NCBI GenBank assembly: GCA_000158155.1
Contig: DS999409.1
Coordinates: forward strand, 196,725-260,724
Length of the DNA: 64,000 bases
Direction: 5' to 3'
Source of the DNA: a gamma proteobacterium NOR5-3
GTDB lineage: Bacteria > Pseudomonadota > Gammaproteobacteria > Pseudomonadales > Halieaceae
A program made the position numbers and the translations under genes. Shown in pieces: positions 25,175-33,587 of this stretch; position 1 is the first letter of the stretch, and each line of letters starts with the position of its first letter. The notes below the pieces were generated by a model. It made no database searches and was not told the DNA's origin. It was given only the letters and a program-made list of their open reading frames with translations.

Positions 25175-25702
25175 CTACTTGGCTTTGGCGGGAGCGGCCG
25201 GTGCCTTTCGCATACGGCTGCCTGCTTTCGCCTCGGCCTTGGCTCGAGGCTTCTGCGGTTTGCTATGCGGCGCCTTCGCGGCCTGGACCGACTTCAGGAA
25301 CGCGGCCACATCCCCGACCTCGTATTGCCGGCGCTTTCCGGCCAGGAGCCGAACGACGCCTTCGCAGAGCAGGGCAGCCAGCAGGAAGGACGGGGTATTC
25401 ACCGACTTGCCCTGGAACAGCGACCGCAGCGCCATGCTGGTGATGGGTCGCTCTGGTGGCCATTGCTCCAGCGCATCCTGAATAGCCTTGAAGCTGACCC
25501 ATTCATTGCTGAAGAAGCCGCCACCGGAGTTCTTGGCAATGCGCCAGTGCAGGGCTCCAGCGGCATCGGTGCCGAGTTCGTAGTCCAGCTTGCCGCGGCC
25601 CTCCAAGGACTTGGTGGAGGCTTGCTTGATGACGGTGATGGGTTGGGTATCGGGGTTCTGGGACTTCTTGTCGGTTGAATTGAACTTGCGTGTTGTAGCC
25701 AT
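25175..25702 (-). CDS. Hypothetical protein with basic Ala/Lys-rich tail
   Basis: 175 residues from the ATG at 25702, six bases after AAAGGAG. The in-frame ATG at 25708 touches the Shine-Dalgarno sequence and is unlikely. The central part (about 30-125) is globular: 'GKLDYELGTDAAGALHWRIAKN', 'FSNEWVSFKAIQDAL' and 'GKRRQYEVGDVAAFLK'. The last ~40 residues are Lys/Ala/Pro-rich, like a DNA-binding tail. Similar proteins are carried by integrative elements, but I cannot name a family. The 242-bp gap behind its start (25703-25944) shows no gene. Confidence 0.6.
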   Translation of the reverse strand: MATTRKFNSTDKKSQNPDTQPITVIKQASTKSLEGRGKLDYELGTDAAGALHWRIAKNSGGGFFSNEWVSFKAIQDALEQWPPERPITSMALRSLFQGKSVNTPSFLLAALLCEGVVRLLAGKRRQYEVGDVAAFLKSVQAAKAPHSKPQKPRAKAEAKAGSRMRKAPAAPAKAK

Positions 25703-25944
25703 AGGCATCTCCTTTTCGTGGCTGATGGGATTGATGAAAAGCCGGATGAGCGGGGGCTGCCGGCAGGACTGCTAAGGCGCAGGCCAGGTTCTATAGGTGA
25801 GGCGGGGTATAGCCGGGGGGTGGCTTTGGGTGCGGAAGATGCAGCGGGGCTGCAGGGGTTATCGCGTGGGGCTTGGGGTGCGGCAGTACTTGAGGAAGTT
25901 AAAGGAAAGACTGGGTTCAAACTCGCCGCAATCGCGGGTCATTA

Positions 25945-26478
25945 CTAAAGCAGCCCCGCTTGAGCAAAAGACGTCGCGTCGCCTGCAGAAACGATGAGGT
26001 GATCCACAACCCGCACGTCGATCAGCTCTAGCGCCCGTTGGAGTCGGACGGTGATCTGCCGATCGGCCGGGCTGGGCTCGCTGACGCCAGAGGGATGGTT
26101 GTGGACCAGAATCACCGCCGCAGCATTGAGCTCCAGGCAGCGACGGACAATGACCCGGGGATACACCGCTGCGCCATCGATGCTGCCTCGGAACTGTATC
26201 TCGAAGGAAATGGCATGGTGCTGGGCAGTGAGAAACAGACAGGCAAAGTGTTCATCGCGTTCATGACCGAGCTGTAGCTGACAGTACTGCCGGACACGAA
26301 CTGGGGATGTCAGTGCATCGCTATTGATCAGGCGCGACTCCAGCAAGGCGAGGGCCTTTTCGATGATGCGTTGCTGCGCCGGGGTCCATGCATCAGGCTG
26401 GAAAGGCTTTGGGTATTGAGAAGCATCTGTGGCTGGGGTTTCGGGGTTCTTTGCGGTCGAGCGTGGGGTAGTAGCCAT
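25945..26478 (-). CDS. RadC-like JAMM-domain protein (DUF2466)
   Basis: 177 residues from the ATG at 26478, chosen for GGAGG five bases upstream; an upstream in-frame ATG at 26535 lacks one. The C-terminal ~120 residues are a RadC/MPN(+) domain with the JAMM metal motif 'VHNHPSGVSEPSPAD' and the preceding Glu in 'ISFEIQF'. The N-terminal HhH part of chromosomal RadC is absent, as in most plasmid and island RadC proteins. 'MATTPRSTAKN' resembles the start of the neighbouring 175-residue protein (MATTRKF). RadC proteins are frequent in mobile elements, with no settled function. Confidence 0.9.
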   Translation of the reverse strand: MATTPRSTAKNPETPATDASQYPKPFQPDAWTPAQQRIIEKALALLESRLINSDALTSPVRVRQYCQLQLGHERDEHFACLFLTAQHHAISFEIQFRGSIDGAAVYPRVIVRRCLELNAAAVILVHNHPSGVSEPSPADRQITVRLQRALELIDVRVVDHLIVSAGDATSFAQAGLL

Positions 26479-26506
26479 GGTGGCCTCCGAGTATCTGTTG
26501 TTATAC

Positions 26507-26521
26507 GAATGGGAATCATTC
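26507..26521. promoter_or_regulatory. Palindrome upstream of radC-like gene
   Basis: GAATG-GGAAT-CATTC has perfect 5-bp arms and resembles half of a Fur box. It lies about 30 bp upstream of the RadC-like start, next to a TATAAC hexamer on the minus strand. A repressor site is plausible; the regulator is unknown. Confidence 0.3.
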
Positions 26522-26600
26522 TTATATAGATACATCGAGTGACTCAGTTTCTCGGCATAGCGTCGCGGGCGCGATTCATTAACTGTCGACAGGAAGAGTT

Positions 26601-26741
26601 ATGCCGGTCATTTCAATGGCATATGAGTCGCGCCTGTTGGGAAAACTATGCGCGGGATGTACCTGCGGCATTCGCCAAGGACTTTACCGACCGCTCCCTA
26701 TCAGCGTGATAGTTGATGCCTTGGTGAAGCAGAAGCGATGA
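26601..26741 (+). CDS. Possible 46-residue Cys-containing protein
   Basis: The frame starts 'MPVISMAYESRLLGKLCAGC' and ends 'VDALVKQKR'. AGGAAG lies four bases before the ATG. A 'CAGCTC' cluster gives three closely spaced Cys. No family was recognised. The ribosome binding site is the only support, so it may be chance. Confidence 0.25.
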   Translation: MPVISMAYESRLLGKLCAGCTCGIRQGLYRPLPISVIVDALVKQKR

Positions 26742-26930
26742 AACAGGTAAGGTTCAGTGGTGACGCAGGATGCTAGCTGCGACGGCCCGAGATCTCGGCG
26801 TCACTGGCTGTGTTTTGGGCAACGGTCGCTAGGGTTTTGGTAGATCGAAACATTGGTCGATGGGATTTGTGCTGTTGCCCACAGTGGTCTTCAATCGAGT
26901 AGTAAACCTGTTTCGATATGAGGTGACTGC

Positions 26931-28151
26931 ATGACACGCCAAGAACTCTACGACCTTGTTTGGTCCAAACCCATAACGCACATCGCCAAGGAATATGGCA
27001 TGTCCGATCAGGGTGTCCGTAAGCATTGCGTTAAAGCCGATATACCGTTGCCGCCCCGCGGCTACTGGGCAAAGCTGGCGCATGGTAAGAAGGTTCATCA
27101 ACCCAAGCTACCGATCAAGAAACTCTCCGCTGATGCGGACGTACCGCTGGCGCCCCGAGCAGAAAGATATCGGACGGATACCGGCTACGATCTCCGAAAA
27201 CTGGCTGAGGCCAATGCAGAGTTGCAGGCCGCCTGCGCAGTGCCTGTCGAGTTACCAAAGAGCAGGCCCGCTATCGTACGAGCCGTTGCAGCTCTATTGA
27301 AGCAGGCAGATACCAGCACCCATGGACTCAAAGAGGTCGGGGGCAGCTACAGTCCTGAGCTTCTTGTGTCTAAGGACAGCATCGACCGACTCAGCCGAAT
27401 ACTCTACACATTGAACACCGTGGCTGAGTCGCAGTCGCATCGATTGTTTCTCGACGGTGACCGACTCTTTTGGCAGGTCGGTGATGAACGTTTTTTGGTG
27501 CGCATCAAGGAAGCCACAGACAAGAAGCCTCATGAGCCCACAAAAGCAGAGCTGAAGGAGCAGGCCCGGCGCGCCGACTACTCCTGGTACTCCCCGAATC
27601 GAAAGGCGTATCGGTCTTGGGATTATTGTCCCTCCGGCCGGCTATCGATATCGCTGTCAGATACAGTGGGCCATCGATGGCAGCGGGAGCGCATTGAAAA
27701 GCGTTGGCGGGATACAAGGGGCAGGACCCTCGAATCGCGGCTGCCAGAGATATTCTTGTGGCTAGAGGAGGCCGAGCCTGCCGCGAGATCTAAGCGTCTG
27801 GAGACTGAGCGACAAGCGCGGGAAGAAGCTGAGCGACAGGAGCTCGTACGCCGTCAACGAGAGCGCCGGAAGCTCGCAGAGGCTCTCGAGAAGTCCATTA
27901 TCGAGTTAGCTGATATCCACGAGCTTCGCAGACGAGTGCTGGCACTAGTTGATACGATGCAGGGGCAGCTAGATTCAAGCTCGCGGCTCCTCCAGGAGAT
28001 TCAGGGCTACACGGATGTTCTATTGTGTCAGCTTGTGCAAAGTGGCGCCGACAAGATTTTGGATGCTGCACAGGTTGCCGATGCGAGTGGATTGTTGATT
28101 AACGCATTGACTGAAATACCGCCTGAGCCGAAGTATCCGTGGCAATACTGA
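26931..28151 (+). CDS. HTH plus coiled-coil protein of unknown function
   Basis: 406 residues. The N-terminal ~45 residues form a helix-turn-helix ('YDLVWSKPITHIAKEYGMSD') ending in the conserved-looking 'PLPPRGYWAKLAHGKK'. This arrangement occurs in an uncharacterised family of island and plasmid proteins. The middle (about 110-260) is a mixed domain with 'FLDGDRLFWQVGDERFLVRI'. Residues ~275-350 form an Arg/Glu-rich coiled coil. No nuclease or ATPase motif is visible. It lies between the RadC-like gene and the tail of the restriction operon, facing that operon. A DNA-binding accessory role is inferred. Confidence 0.65.
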   Translation: MTRQELYDLVWSKPITHIAKEYGMSDQGVRKHCVKADIPLPPRGYWAKLAHGKKVHQPKLPIKKLSADADVPLAPRAERYRTDTGYDLRKLAEANAELQAACAVPVELPKSRPAIVRAVAALLKQADTSTHGLKEVGGSYSPELLVSKDSIDRLSRILYTLNTVAESQSHRLFLDGDRLFWQVGDERFLVRIKEATDKKPHEPTKAELKEQARRADYSWYSPNRKAYRSWDYCPSGRLSISLSDTVGHRWQRERIEKRWRDTRGRTLESRLPEIFLWLEEAEPAARSKRLETERQAREEAERQELVRRQRERRKLAEALEKSIIELADIHELRRRVLALVDTMQGQLDSSSRLLQEIQGYTDVLLCQLVQSGADKILDAAQVADASGLLINALTEIPPEPKYPWQY

Positions 28152-28173
28152 CCGTGAGGGTTGAGAAAATTTT

Positions 28174-28563
28174 TCAGAAGAGGGAACGCTTTTCTACCCA
28201 CTCACTATTTGCTTTGTCTGCGTGATCTGCCTCTTCTAGCGTTCGAAAGCGAGCGTATCGATCGCAGGATGCTGCATTGTTCCCGTTTTGAACTGAGTGC
28301 TTGTATGTCTTGCAATAAACCGTGCCTTCGATACTCGCAGCGCCATGATATTTGCAGTTGCAGCAGTGTTTCGCATGTGCCTTGTCTTTAGGCATGGCGT
28401 TACGAATCGCCTTTTTGAGTGTCTCTCCCGCGTAGGCTTCCATTTGGAGACAGTGTAGTTCTCCAGGATCTCGGGGCGGACCGATGAGTTTTGCGTCGAG
28501 GCCGATGAGACGAGTATGGAGCGCCAAGGTATCTTCACGGCTGACCGACCGCGACTTCTGCAT
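28174..28563 (-). CDS. Small Cys-rich protein at end of hsd operon
   Basis: 129 residues from the ATG at 28563, overlapping the end of the upstream ATPase gene by 29 bases. The central part has 'HCCNCKYHGAASIEGTVYCK' and later 'ASCDRYARF'. This gives a Cx2C ... C ... C set that could bind zinc. The N-terminus is charged and helical. No family was recognised. The overlap with the ATPase gene makes it the likely last member of the hsdR-hsdM-hsdS-ATPase transcript, possibly a partner or regulator of the ATPase. An in-frame upstream start (28620) would lengthen it by 19 residues. Confidence 0.55.
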   Translation of the reverse strand: MQKSRSVSREDTLALHTRLIGLDAKLIGPPRDPGELHCLQMEAYAGETLKKAIRNAMPKDKAHAKHCCNCKYHGAASIEGTVYCKTYKHSVQNGNNAASCDRYARFRTLEEADHADKANSEWVEKRSLF

Positions 28564-30409
28564 TGATCTGCGCTTCGATAAACTCGAACACTGGTCGAAA
28601 GCACTCAAAGTGAGCAGCATCGATGGTTGGGACTACTTTTCTTGCGAATTTGGTCTTCTTACAATGAAGCTTTCGAATATTGCCGGGGCGAGACTGGTCG
28701 TCACAGAAATGTTCTTCGAGACCCGGAGCATCATGGAATAGCAGCTCTATCGGCAGAGCAGACCTTTCCCGATAGTGTTCGCCGTTTTTGGGGTTTATGA
28801 CTTGTGCCCGAATCGAAAGATCAGGTGGCACCGGTAAGAGAATGAAGAACCCAGGGTGGTTTTGCTTGCGCCGCACGAGTCCGCGAGCAACGTCTTGTTG
28901 GACAAAGTCTGTGTTGTTGGAATTCCAATTATTGTAGGCCTCATCAAAGTCGAAAAGGCCGAAGAACTGCCGATTCGGATGGTCATTGTAAATCGACTCC
29001 TCTCTCAACAATGCTCCGAGAAAACCACACCCGAACGTATCTTGGATTTCGAAGGGACGTGGTAGCGCTCCGTACAGTTTTCCCCACGCAACCTCCAGGA
29101 TCACGGCGTCAGTCACACCCTCAGTAAAGACGACGGGTCCTTGTGTGCTTTCGAGGGCGTGGTGGATGCTCAGTTGCGCTTCCGCTTCCGAAAAGCTGAT
29201 CAGCCCTGCTGAGAGCGAGCCGATGATCTCAGACTTCTCTTTCTGGGCGGGCGTGACCTTACGATCGTTCACCTCGAAGACGCGCAGGCGTGTTTCGACC
29301 TGAGCGGCGATGGTGGAGGCGCTGTGGCTGCTCATCAGAATATGGTTGGTGCGCGCCGCCTCTTCGGAAATCTGGAGAACCTGGGAGAGGAAATCATATT
29401 GCCATTCGGGGTGAAGAAAGGCGTCCGGCTCATCGAGCAGGGTGACGCATTCGCGGTTCTTGAACAGCTCTGAAATGGCAAACAGGTAAATCGACTGGAA
29501 CTGACCGTCGCTGAAGGCGCGGGAGGTCACCTCGACTTCCCCGCCAAGGCGCACCGGGATAGAGACATTCTCGATCATGCCGAGCGCGCGCAAGGCGTTG
29601 AACTGGCAGAACACTTCGTCAGCAGGCGTATTTGCGAAAGTCTCGCGGAACTTTTCGACGTCAATGTCGAGGCGGTAGGTATCGCTGTCGCGCGCGTAGA
29701 GCGATCCGGGCGTGAAGTCGCCGGTGATACAGCCGAGCAGCTGGTCCAGAAACTCCCGCGCGACGCCCTGCACGCCCCAGAACAGCTCATAATCCGCAAA
29801 CGGATCATACTGGCGTGACTGATGGACGATTCCCTTGCTGGGGCGGCGCAGTTTGAGCCAGGTCGTGCTGCCGACGCCCTCAATCCCCAGCTTGGTGCAG
29901 AGGAATTGCCGCGCACGGGTGTCCTCCGGCATCATCAGCATAAGGGCGAGGAGAAGCGCCTTATAGTCCGGCCCGATGCCGATAAAGCGGGGAAGCTCTG
30001 CCACATTGGACTTGCGCACCTTGCTTCGATAGCTTGCCTGATAGCGGTCGATCAGTTCGGCCACAGTCTCGTTCTGGCCGGAATAATAGACGATGACATT
30101 GGCAGGCAGCGGCGTGCGCCCAATCTTCTGGCGCACCTTGCCAGTGATGGAAAGCTGACCGTCCCGCCAGCCAAGCTCGATGCGCGTGCCTTTGGTTTCC
30201 CAGATGAGGGTATAGTCGAAGCCCGGTCCCGCATTGCCTGCGCCGAAGGTGTAGAGATGGTCAAACATCTCGATCAGGGCTTCAAGGAAGTTGGATTTGC
30301 CGCAGCCATTCTTGCCAACAAAGATATCGATGAATTCCTCGCCCTCGAAATCAAGCGAGAAATCGCGGAGGTTCTTGTAGCGGCTGATCGAGACGGAGCG
30401 AAGGCGCAT
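28535..30409 (-). CDS. AAA ATPase with TOPRIM-like C-terminus (OLD/RloA-like)
   Basis: 624 residues. The N-terminus 'SISRYKNLRDFSLDF' leads to Walker A 'GKNGCGKSN' (about 33-41). The ABC-type signature region 'FSDGQFQSIYLFAI' and the Walker B 'CVTLLDEPDAFLHPEWQ' come later. The C-terminal ~200 residues start 'VVFTEGVTDAVILEVAW' and contain 'GLFDFDEAYN', matching the Glu and DxD positions of a TOPRIM fold as in OLD-family nucleases. Its ATG overlaps the hsdS stop (TAATG), so it is translationally coupled to the restriction operon. Anti-phage function or modulation of the type I system is inferred from domains and context. Confidence 0.8.
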   Translation of the reverse strand: MRLRSVSISRYKNLRDFSLDFEGEEFIDIFVGKNGCGKSNFLEALIEMFDHLYTFGAGNAGPGFDYTLIWETKGTRIELGWRDGQLSITGKVRQKIGRTPLPANVIVYYSGQNETVAELIDRYQASYRSKVRKSNVAELPRFIGIGPDYKALLLALMLMMPEDTRARQFLCTKLGIEGVGSTTWLKLRRPSKGIVHQSRQYDPFADYELFWGVQGVAREFLDQLLGCITGDFTPGSLYARDSDTYRLDIDVEKFRETFANTPADEVFCQFNALRALGMIENVSIPVRLGGEVEVTSRAFSDGQFQSIYLFAISELFKNRECVTLLDEPDAFLHPEWQYDFLSQVLQISEEAARTNHILMSSHSASTIAAQVETRLRVFEVNDRKVTPAQKEKSEIIGSLSAGLISFSEAEAQLSIHHALESTQGPVVFTEGVTDAVILEVAWGKLYGALPRPFEIQDTFGCGFLGALLREESIYNDHPNRQFFGLFDFDEAYNNWNSNNTDFVQQDVARGLVRRKQNHPGFFILLPVPPDLSIRAQVINPKNGEHYRERSALPIELLFHDAPGLEEHFCDDQSRPGNIRKLHCKKTKFARKVVPTIDAAHFECFRPVFEFIEAQINAEVAVGQP

Positions 30410-32121
30410 TAGGCGGCGCTCGCGGTGATAGCATCGCTCAGCTTGATTTCCAGGCCCGCCAGATCAGCCAAAGATTTCGAAGCCCGCTCGCAGAGCTGAA
30501 AAAGCTCATCCACCCGCTGGAGAATGCGCTCCTGCTCTCGAATTGCCGGAATCGGAACCGGGTATGCTCGAACCACTGTCATATTGACGCGTGGGGCAGC
30601 CCCACCGGTTGTCTTTTGCTTCGCAAACTCCTGAAGCCAAGGCGAGTTGATGACCAGCTCTAGAAAGGGAGGAAGCACCGCTTGGTTCGCGCGGATCAGC
30701 ATTAACCTTTGGCCGAGGCATAGTTTGGTTTCGGCAGGTATCCTCGCTCCTATTCCCAAAATTCCACCCTCTCGCTTGTACAGAATGTCGCCCTCTCGGG
30801 GCTCCAAACGTGCAATTCGCTCGATGTATGTATCTTCGGAAACGTAGTTTGGCTTGGATAGGTCGAGGTGGCCCGCAAAGATCTGGTCTGACTTTACGCA
30901 AATCTCGCCGTCGTCTGTCCACTTCGGCGTGGTATGGGGGCAGTCGACAATGTTCGAGCTTACCCGGCTTAGAGGCTCAATGGTCCAACCAGGTGGTAGC
31001 CGGAAGAGAGCAGCGCGCTTTTCAAATGCGTCTAAGTCGAAATTTTCAGCGTCCCTATCGGCGCGCAGCTTTTTCTGGTTTGAGCTGTCTTCAGTTCGAT
31101 CTTGCGCGCAGAGCATTCCACGAACGCCGAGATCAACAATATTCTGCTTCAGGGCGTCGATGCTTTCTTCGGTGGTGAAGAGAGTGTCGAAATGGGTCTC
31201 AATCCGGGACCAGTTCTGGGCAAGGTCGTGTGCGTCCTGACTGTTCACGAGGATGGCGAGGAGTTCGCGGACGAGGGTTTCGTGGGTCGCCATCCCCGCG
31301 CGCGTGCCCGCCTCCAGCGCATCCGCCAGCGTCATTAGCTCATCCACCTTCGCCACAATCCGCTTCTGCTCCGCGAGCGGCGGGAGGGGGAATGGTGCTT
31401 CACGCGCTTTTGGCGTCCCGAGCCTCGGCAGATTCATCCCGTGCACAGAAGAAGATGCATATTGAACAAAATGCGGGGATTTTAGAAACAGTCGCAAGTA
31501 GCGCGGATCAATTCCAAAGTGCCCGCGCACAGGGATCATCTCCGTTGTGCACACCCCACCTTCGTCAGCGACAATGACCTTATCGAGATAGGGCCGCAGT
31601 TTCCCGTAGATGACGTCGCCAGCCTCGAACATGCTTTTGGAACTTTGAAAGGGCCGGTCTTCAAAGCGTACTTTTTGAAGTAGTCGGGAAGTACCCTTTT
31701 CAACATCCTCGAGTTCAAGCACCCAAGTATCAGGGCCAAGATCTGTTCCGTCGGTCTTGTCGGAGTATCCATAGTTCGTGCAGCTGCCTAATGCGATCCA
31801 CTGCCAGCTTAGCGGAAGTTCGTACCAATGCTGATCTTTGGGTAAGGGCTCACAATTTGACGCACCCCGTATAGCCTTCTTTGCAATCAGTTTTTTTGCC
31901 GCGGCCTCGATCTTCGGCACCAACTCGCCCACATCCCCGTCCACCGGGTCCTGTGGCACCAGCTTGCCGCGCACGGCAAGGTCAAGGATCAGGCTGCGGA
32001 GCTTGTCGATCCCATAGAGACCGATCTTGCCGCCATTCCCGCGCCCCGAACCGGATTTGCGCTCCATAGCGCCGGTCCAGATGTCGAGATGATCGACCAG
32101 AAGCTGCGCCGGACCGCTCAT
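30409..32121 (-). CDS. hsdS: Type I restriction system specificity subunit HsdS
   Basis: 570 residues, long enough for two target-recognition domains. The first region follows 'KLRSLILDLAVRGKLVPQ', the typical conserved opening, and includes 'PKAREAPFPLPPLAEQKRIVAKVDELMTLADALE', the conserved spacer helix. The second ends 'IPAIREQERILQRVDELFQL', the matching distal helix. Each TRD reads one half of a bipartite DNA target; the sequence recognised cannot be predicted here. It overlaps hsdM by four bases (ATGA) and shares one base with the following ATPase gene. The DNA-binding subunit acts with HsdM and HsdR in the cytoplasm. Confidence 0.92.
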   Translation of the reverse strand: MSGPAQLLVDHLDIWTGAMERKSGSGRGNGGKIGLYGIDKLRSLILDLAVRGKLVPQDPVDGDVGELVPKIEAAAKKLIAKKAIRGASNCEPLPKDQHWYELPLSWQWIALGSCTNYGYSDKTDGTDLGPDTWVLELEDVEKGTSRLLQKVRFEDRPFQSSKSMFEAGDVIYGKLRPYLDKVIVADEGGVCTTEMIPVRGHFGIDPRYLRLFLKSPHFVQYASSSVHGMNLPRLGTPKAREAPFPLPPLAEQKRIVAKVDELMTLADALEAGTRAGMATHETLVRELLAILVNSQDAHDLAQNWSRIETHFDTLFTTEESIDALKQNIVDLGVRGMLCAQDRTEDSSNQKKLRADRDAENFDLDAFEKRAALFRLPPGWTIEPLSRVSSNIVDCPHTTPKWTDDGEICVKSDQIFAGHLDLSKPNYVSEDTYIERIARLEPREGDILYKREGGILGIGARIPAETKLCLGQRLMLIRANQAVLPPFLELVINSPWLQEFAKQKTTGGAAPRVNMTVVRAYPVPIPAIREQERILQRVDELFQLCERASKSLADLAGLEIKLSDAITASAA

Positions 32122-33587
32122 GGCTTCTTCCCCAGCGCGTCGGACAGGATCGCCTTCAGCCGATCGCGCAGGCCCTGCACCTCGCGCTGGCTCTGCGCAT
32201 AGGCGGCGAGCAATACGTCTGGGTCATGAATTTCCGCCTCGGCCACATGCGGGTTCTTTTCGTCGAGATTGTATCCCCGCGTGGCGACATGGTCCGCCGT
32301 CACTTTCCAGGCGTGAGGATTTTCCGTGCGCGTGCGGAATTTCGTTGCCTCATCGCCCCACCAATCGCGCAAGGCGTCGAATTCCTCAAACTGCATAGGG
32401 CGGCCCTTGTTATAGTTCACCACGCCTTCCGGATAGGGTTGTTCCCAGAACCAGATGTCCTCTGTCGGCTGGCCCTTGGTGAAGAAGAGGATGTTGGTCT
32501 TGATGCCCGTATAGGGGTTGAACACACCGCCCGGCAGGCGAATGATCGTGTGCAGATTGCAGGTTTCAATCAGGTCTTTCTTGATCGAGGACTTGGTGCC
32601 CTCACCAAACAGGAAGCCATCAGGCAGGATGACGCCCGCCCGGCCATTGACGCGCAGCAGCTTGATGATCAGCGCCATGAACAGGTCAGCAGTCTCGCGC
32701 GTGCGATACTGGGCCGGGAAATTGTTCTCGATCCCGTCTTCTTCCATTCCGCCAAAGGGCGGGTTGGTGGCGATGACGTGGACGCGGTCCTTGTCGCCAT
32801 AATCCTTGAACGGGCGCGCCAGCGTGTTGTCGTGGGCAATACCTGTCGGCGTGTCGATGCCGTGCAGGATCATGTTCGTAATGCAGAGGTTGAAAGGCAT
32901 CGACTTTTTCTCGACGCCGCGAAGAGTGCGCGCGAGGGTTTCGCGGTCGGCGCTGGTTCTGACGAATTGCTGCTTGTGGTCGATGGCGCAGGAGAGAAAG
33001 CCGCCCGTACCGCAGGCTGGGTCGAACACGATCTCGTCCAGTTGCGGGTTCAGCCGGTCGATGATCAGGCGCGTGACGGCGCGCGGGGTGTAGAACTCGC
33101 CCGCATTGCCGGCGCTTTGCAGGTCCTTCAGGATCTTCTCATAGATGTCGCCAAAGGTATGACGGTTCTCGGTGTTGTTGAAGTCGATCTCGTTGATCTT
33201 GTTGATGACCTGCCGCATCAGCGTGCCGGACTTCATGAAGTTCAGCGCGCCATCAAAGATCGATCTGACGACCTGGGCACGCTTGCCAACCGCGCCTTGT
33301 GCCTGAAGCTCCTTAAGTTTGGGAAAAAGGACGCCATTGACGAAATCGAGAAGCGCCTCGCCGGTCTGGCCTTCCGGATTGGCCGCCCAGTTTCGCCACC
33401 GCAGATGCTCCGGGATCGGCGAAACGAAGTCATCCTCGATCAGTTCGAGTTCGGCCTCCCGGTCATCAAGGATCTTCAAAAAGATCATCCAGACAAGCTG
33501 GCTTATGCGCTGGGCGTCGCCATCGACGCCGACATCCTTGCGCATGATGTCCTGAATGGATTTGATAACGCCGGTGATATTCGTCAT
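32118..33587 (-). CDS. hsdM: Type I restriction system methyltransferase HsdM
   Basis: 489 residues. An N-terminal HsdM_N helical domain ('[21 protein letters not shown]') is followed by an N6-adenine methyltransferase fold, with motif I '[11 protein letters not shown]' (about residue 195) and catalytic motif IV 'NPPFGG' (about 275). It methylates adenine within the HsdS target using S-adenosylmethionine and is needed for host protection. It overlaps hsdR and hsdS by four bases on either side, giving a tightly coupled operon. Length and motifs are normal, with no sign of decay. Confidence 0.95.
   Translation of the reverse strand: MTNITGVIKSIQDIMRKDVGVDGDAQRISQLVWMIFLKILDDREAELELIEDDFVSPIPEHLRWRNWAANPEGQTGEALLDFVNGVLFPKLKELQAQGAVGKRAQVVRSIFDGALNFMKSGTLMRQVINKINEIDFNNTENRHTFGDIYEKILKDLQSAGNAGEFYTPRAVTRLIIDRLNPQLDEIVFDPACGTGGFLSCAIDHKQQFVRTSADRETLARTLRGVEKKSMPFNLCITNMILHGIDTPTGIAHDNTLARPFKDYGDKDRVHVIATNPPFGGMEEDGIENNFPAQYRTRETADLFMALIIKLLRVNGRAGVILPDGFLFGEGTKSSIKKDLIETCNLHTIIRLPGGVFNPYTGIKTNILFFTKGQPTEDIWFWEQPYPEGVVNYNKGRPMQFEEFDALRDWWGDEATKFRTRTENPHAWKVTADHVATRGYNLDEKNPHVAEAEIHDPDVLLAAYAQSQREVQGLRDRLKAILSDALGKKP

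Larger units (their letters stand above)
26479..26930. other. 452-bp intergenic region upstream of radC-like gene
   Basis: This is a divergent promoter region between the RadC-like gene and the HTH/coiled-coil gene. It holds a palindrome (26507-26521) and one small frame with a Shine-Dalgarno sequence (26601-26741). No other gene, repeat or terminator is visible. The gene at 26931 has GAGGTG six bases before its ATG. Confidence 0.5.

Noticed and set aside
25399..25920. 173-codon minus-strand frame rich in Ser/Pro
   Set aside because: It overlaps the supported 175-residue gene in another frame and has low-complexity composition.
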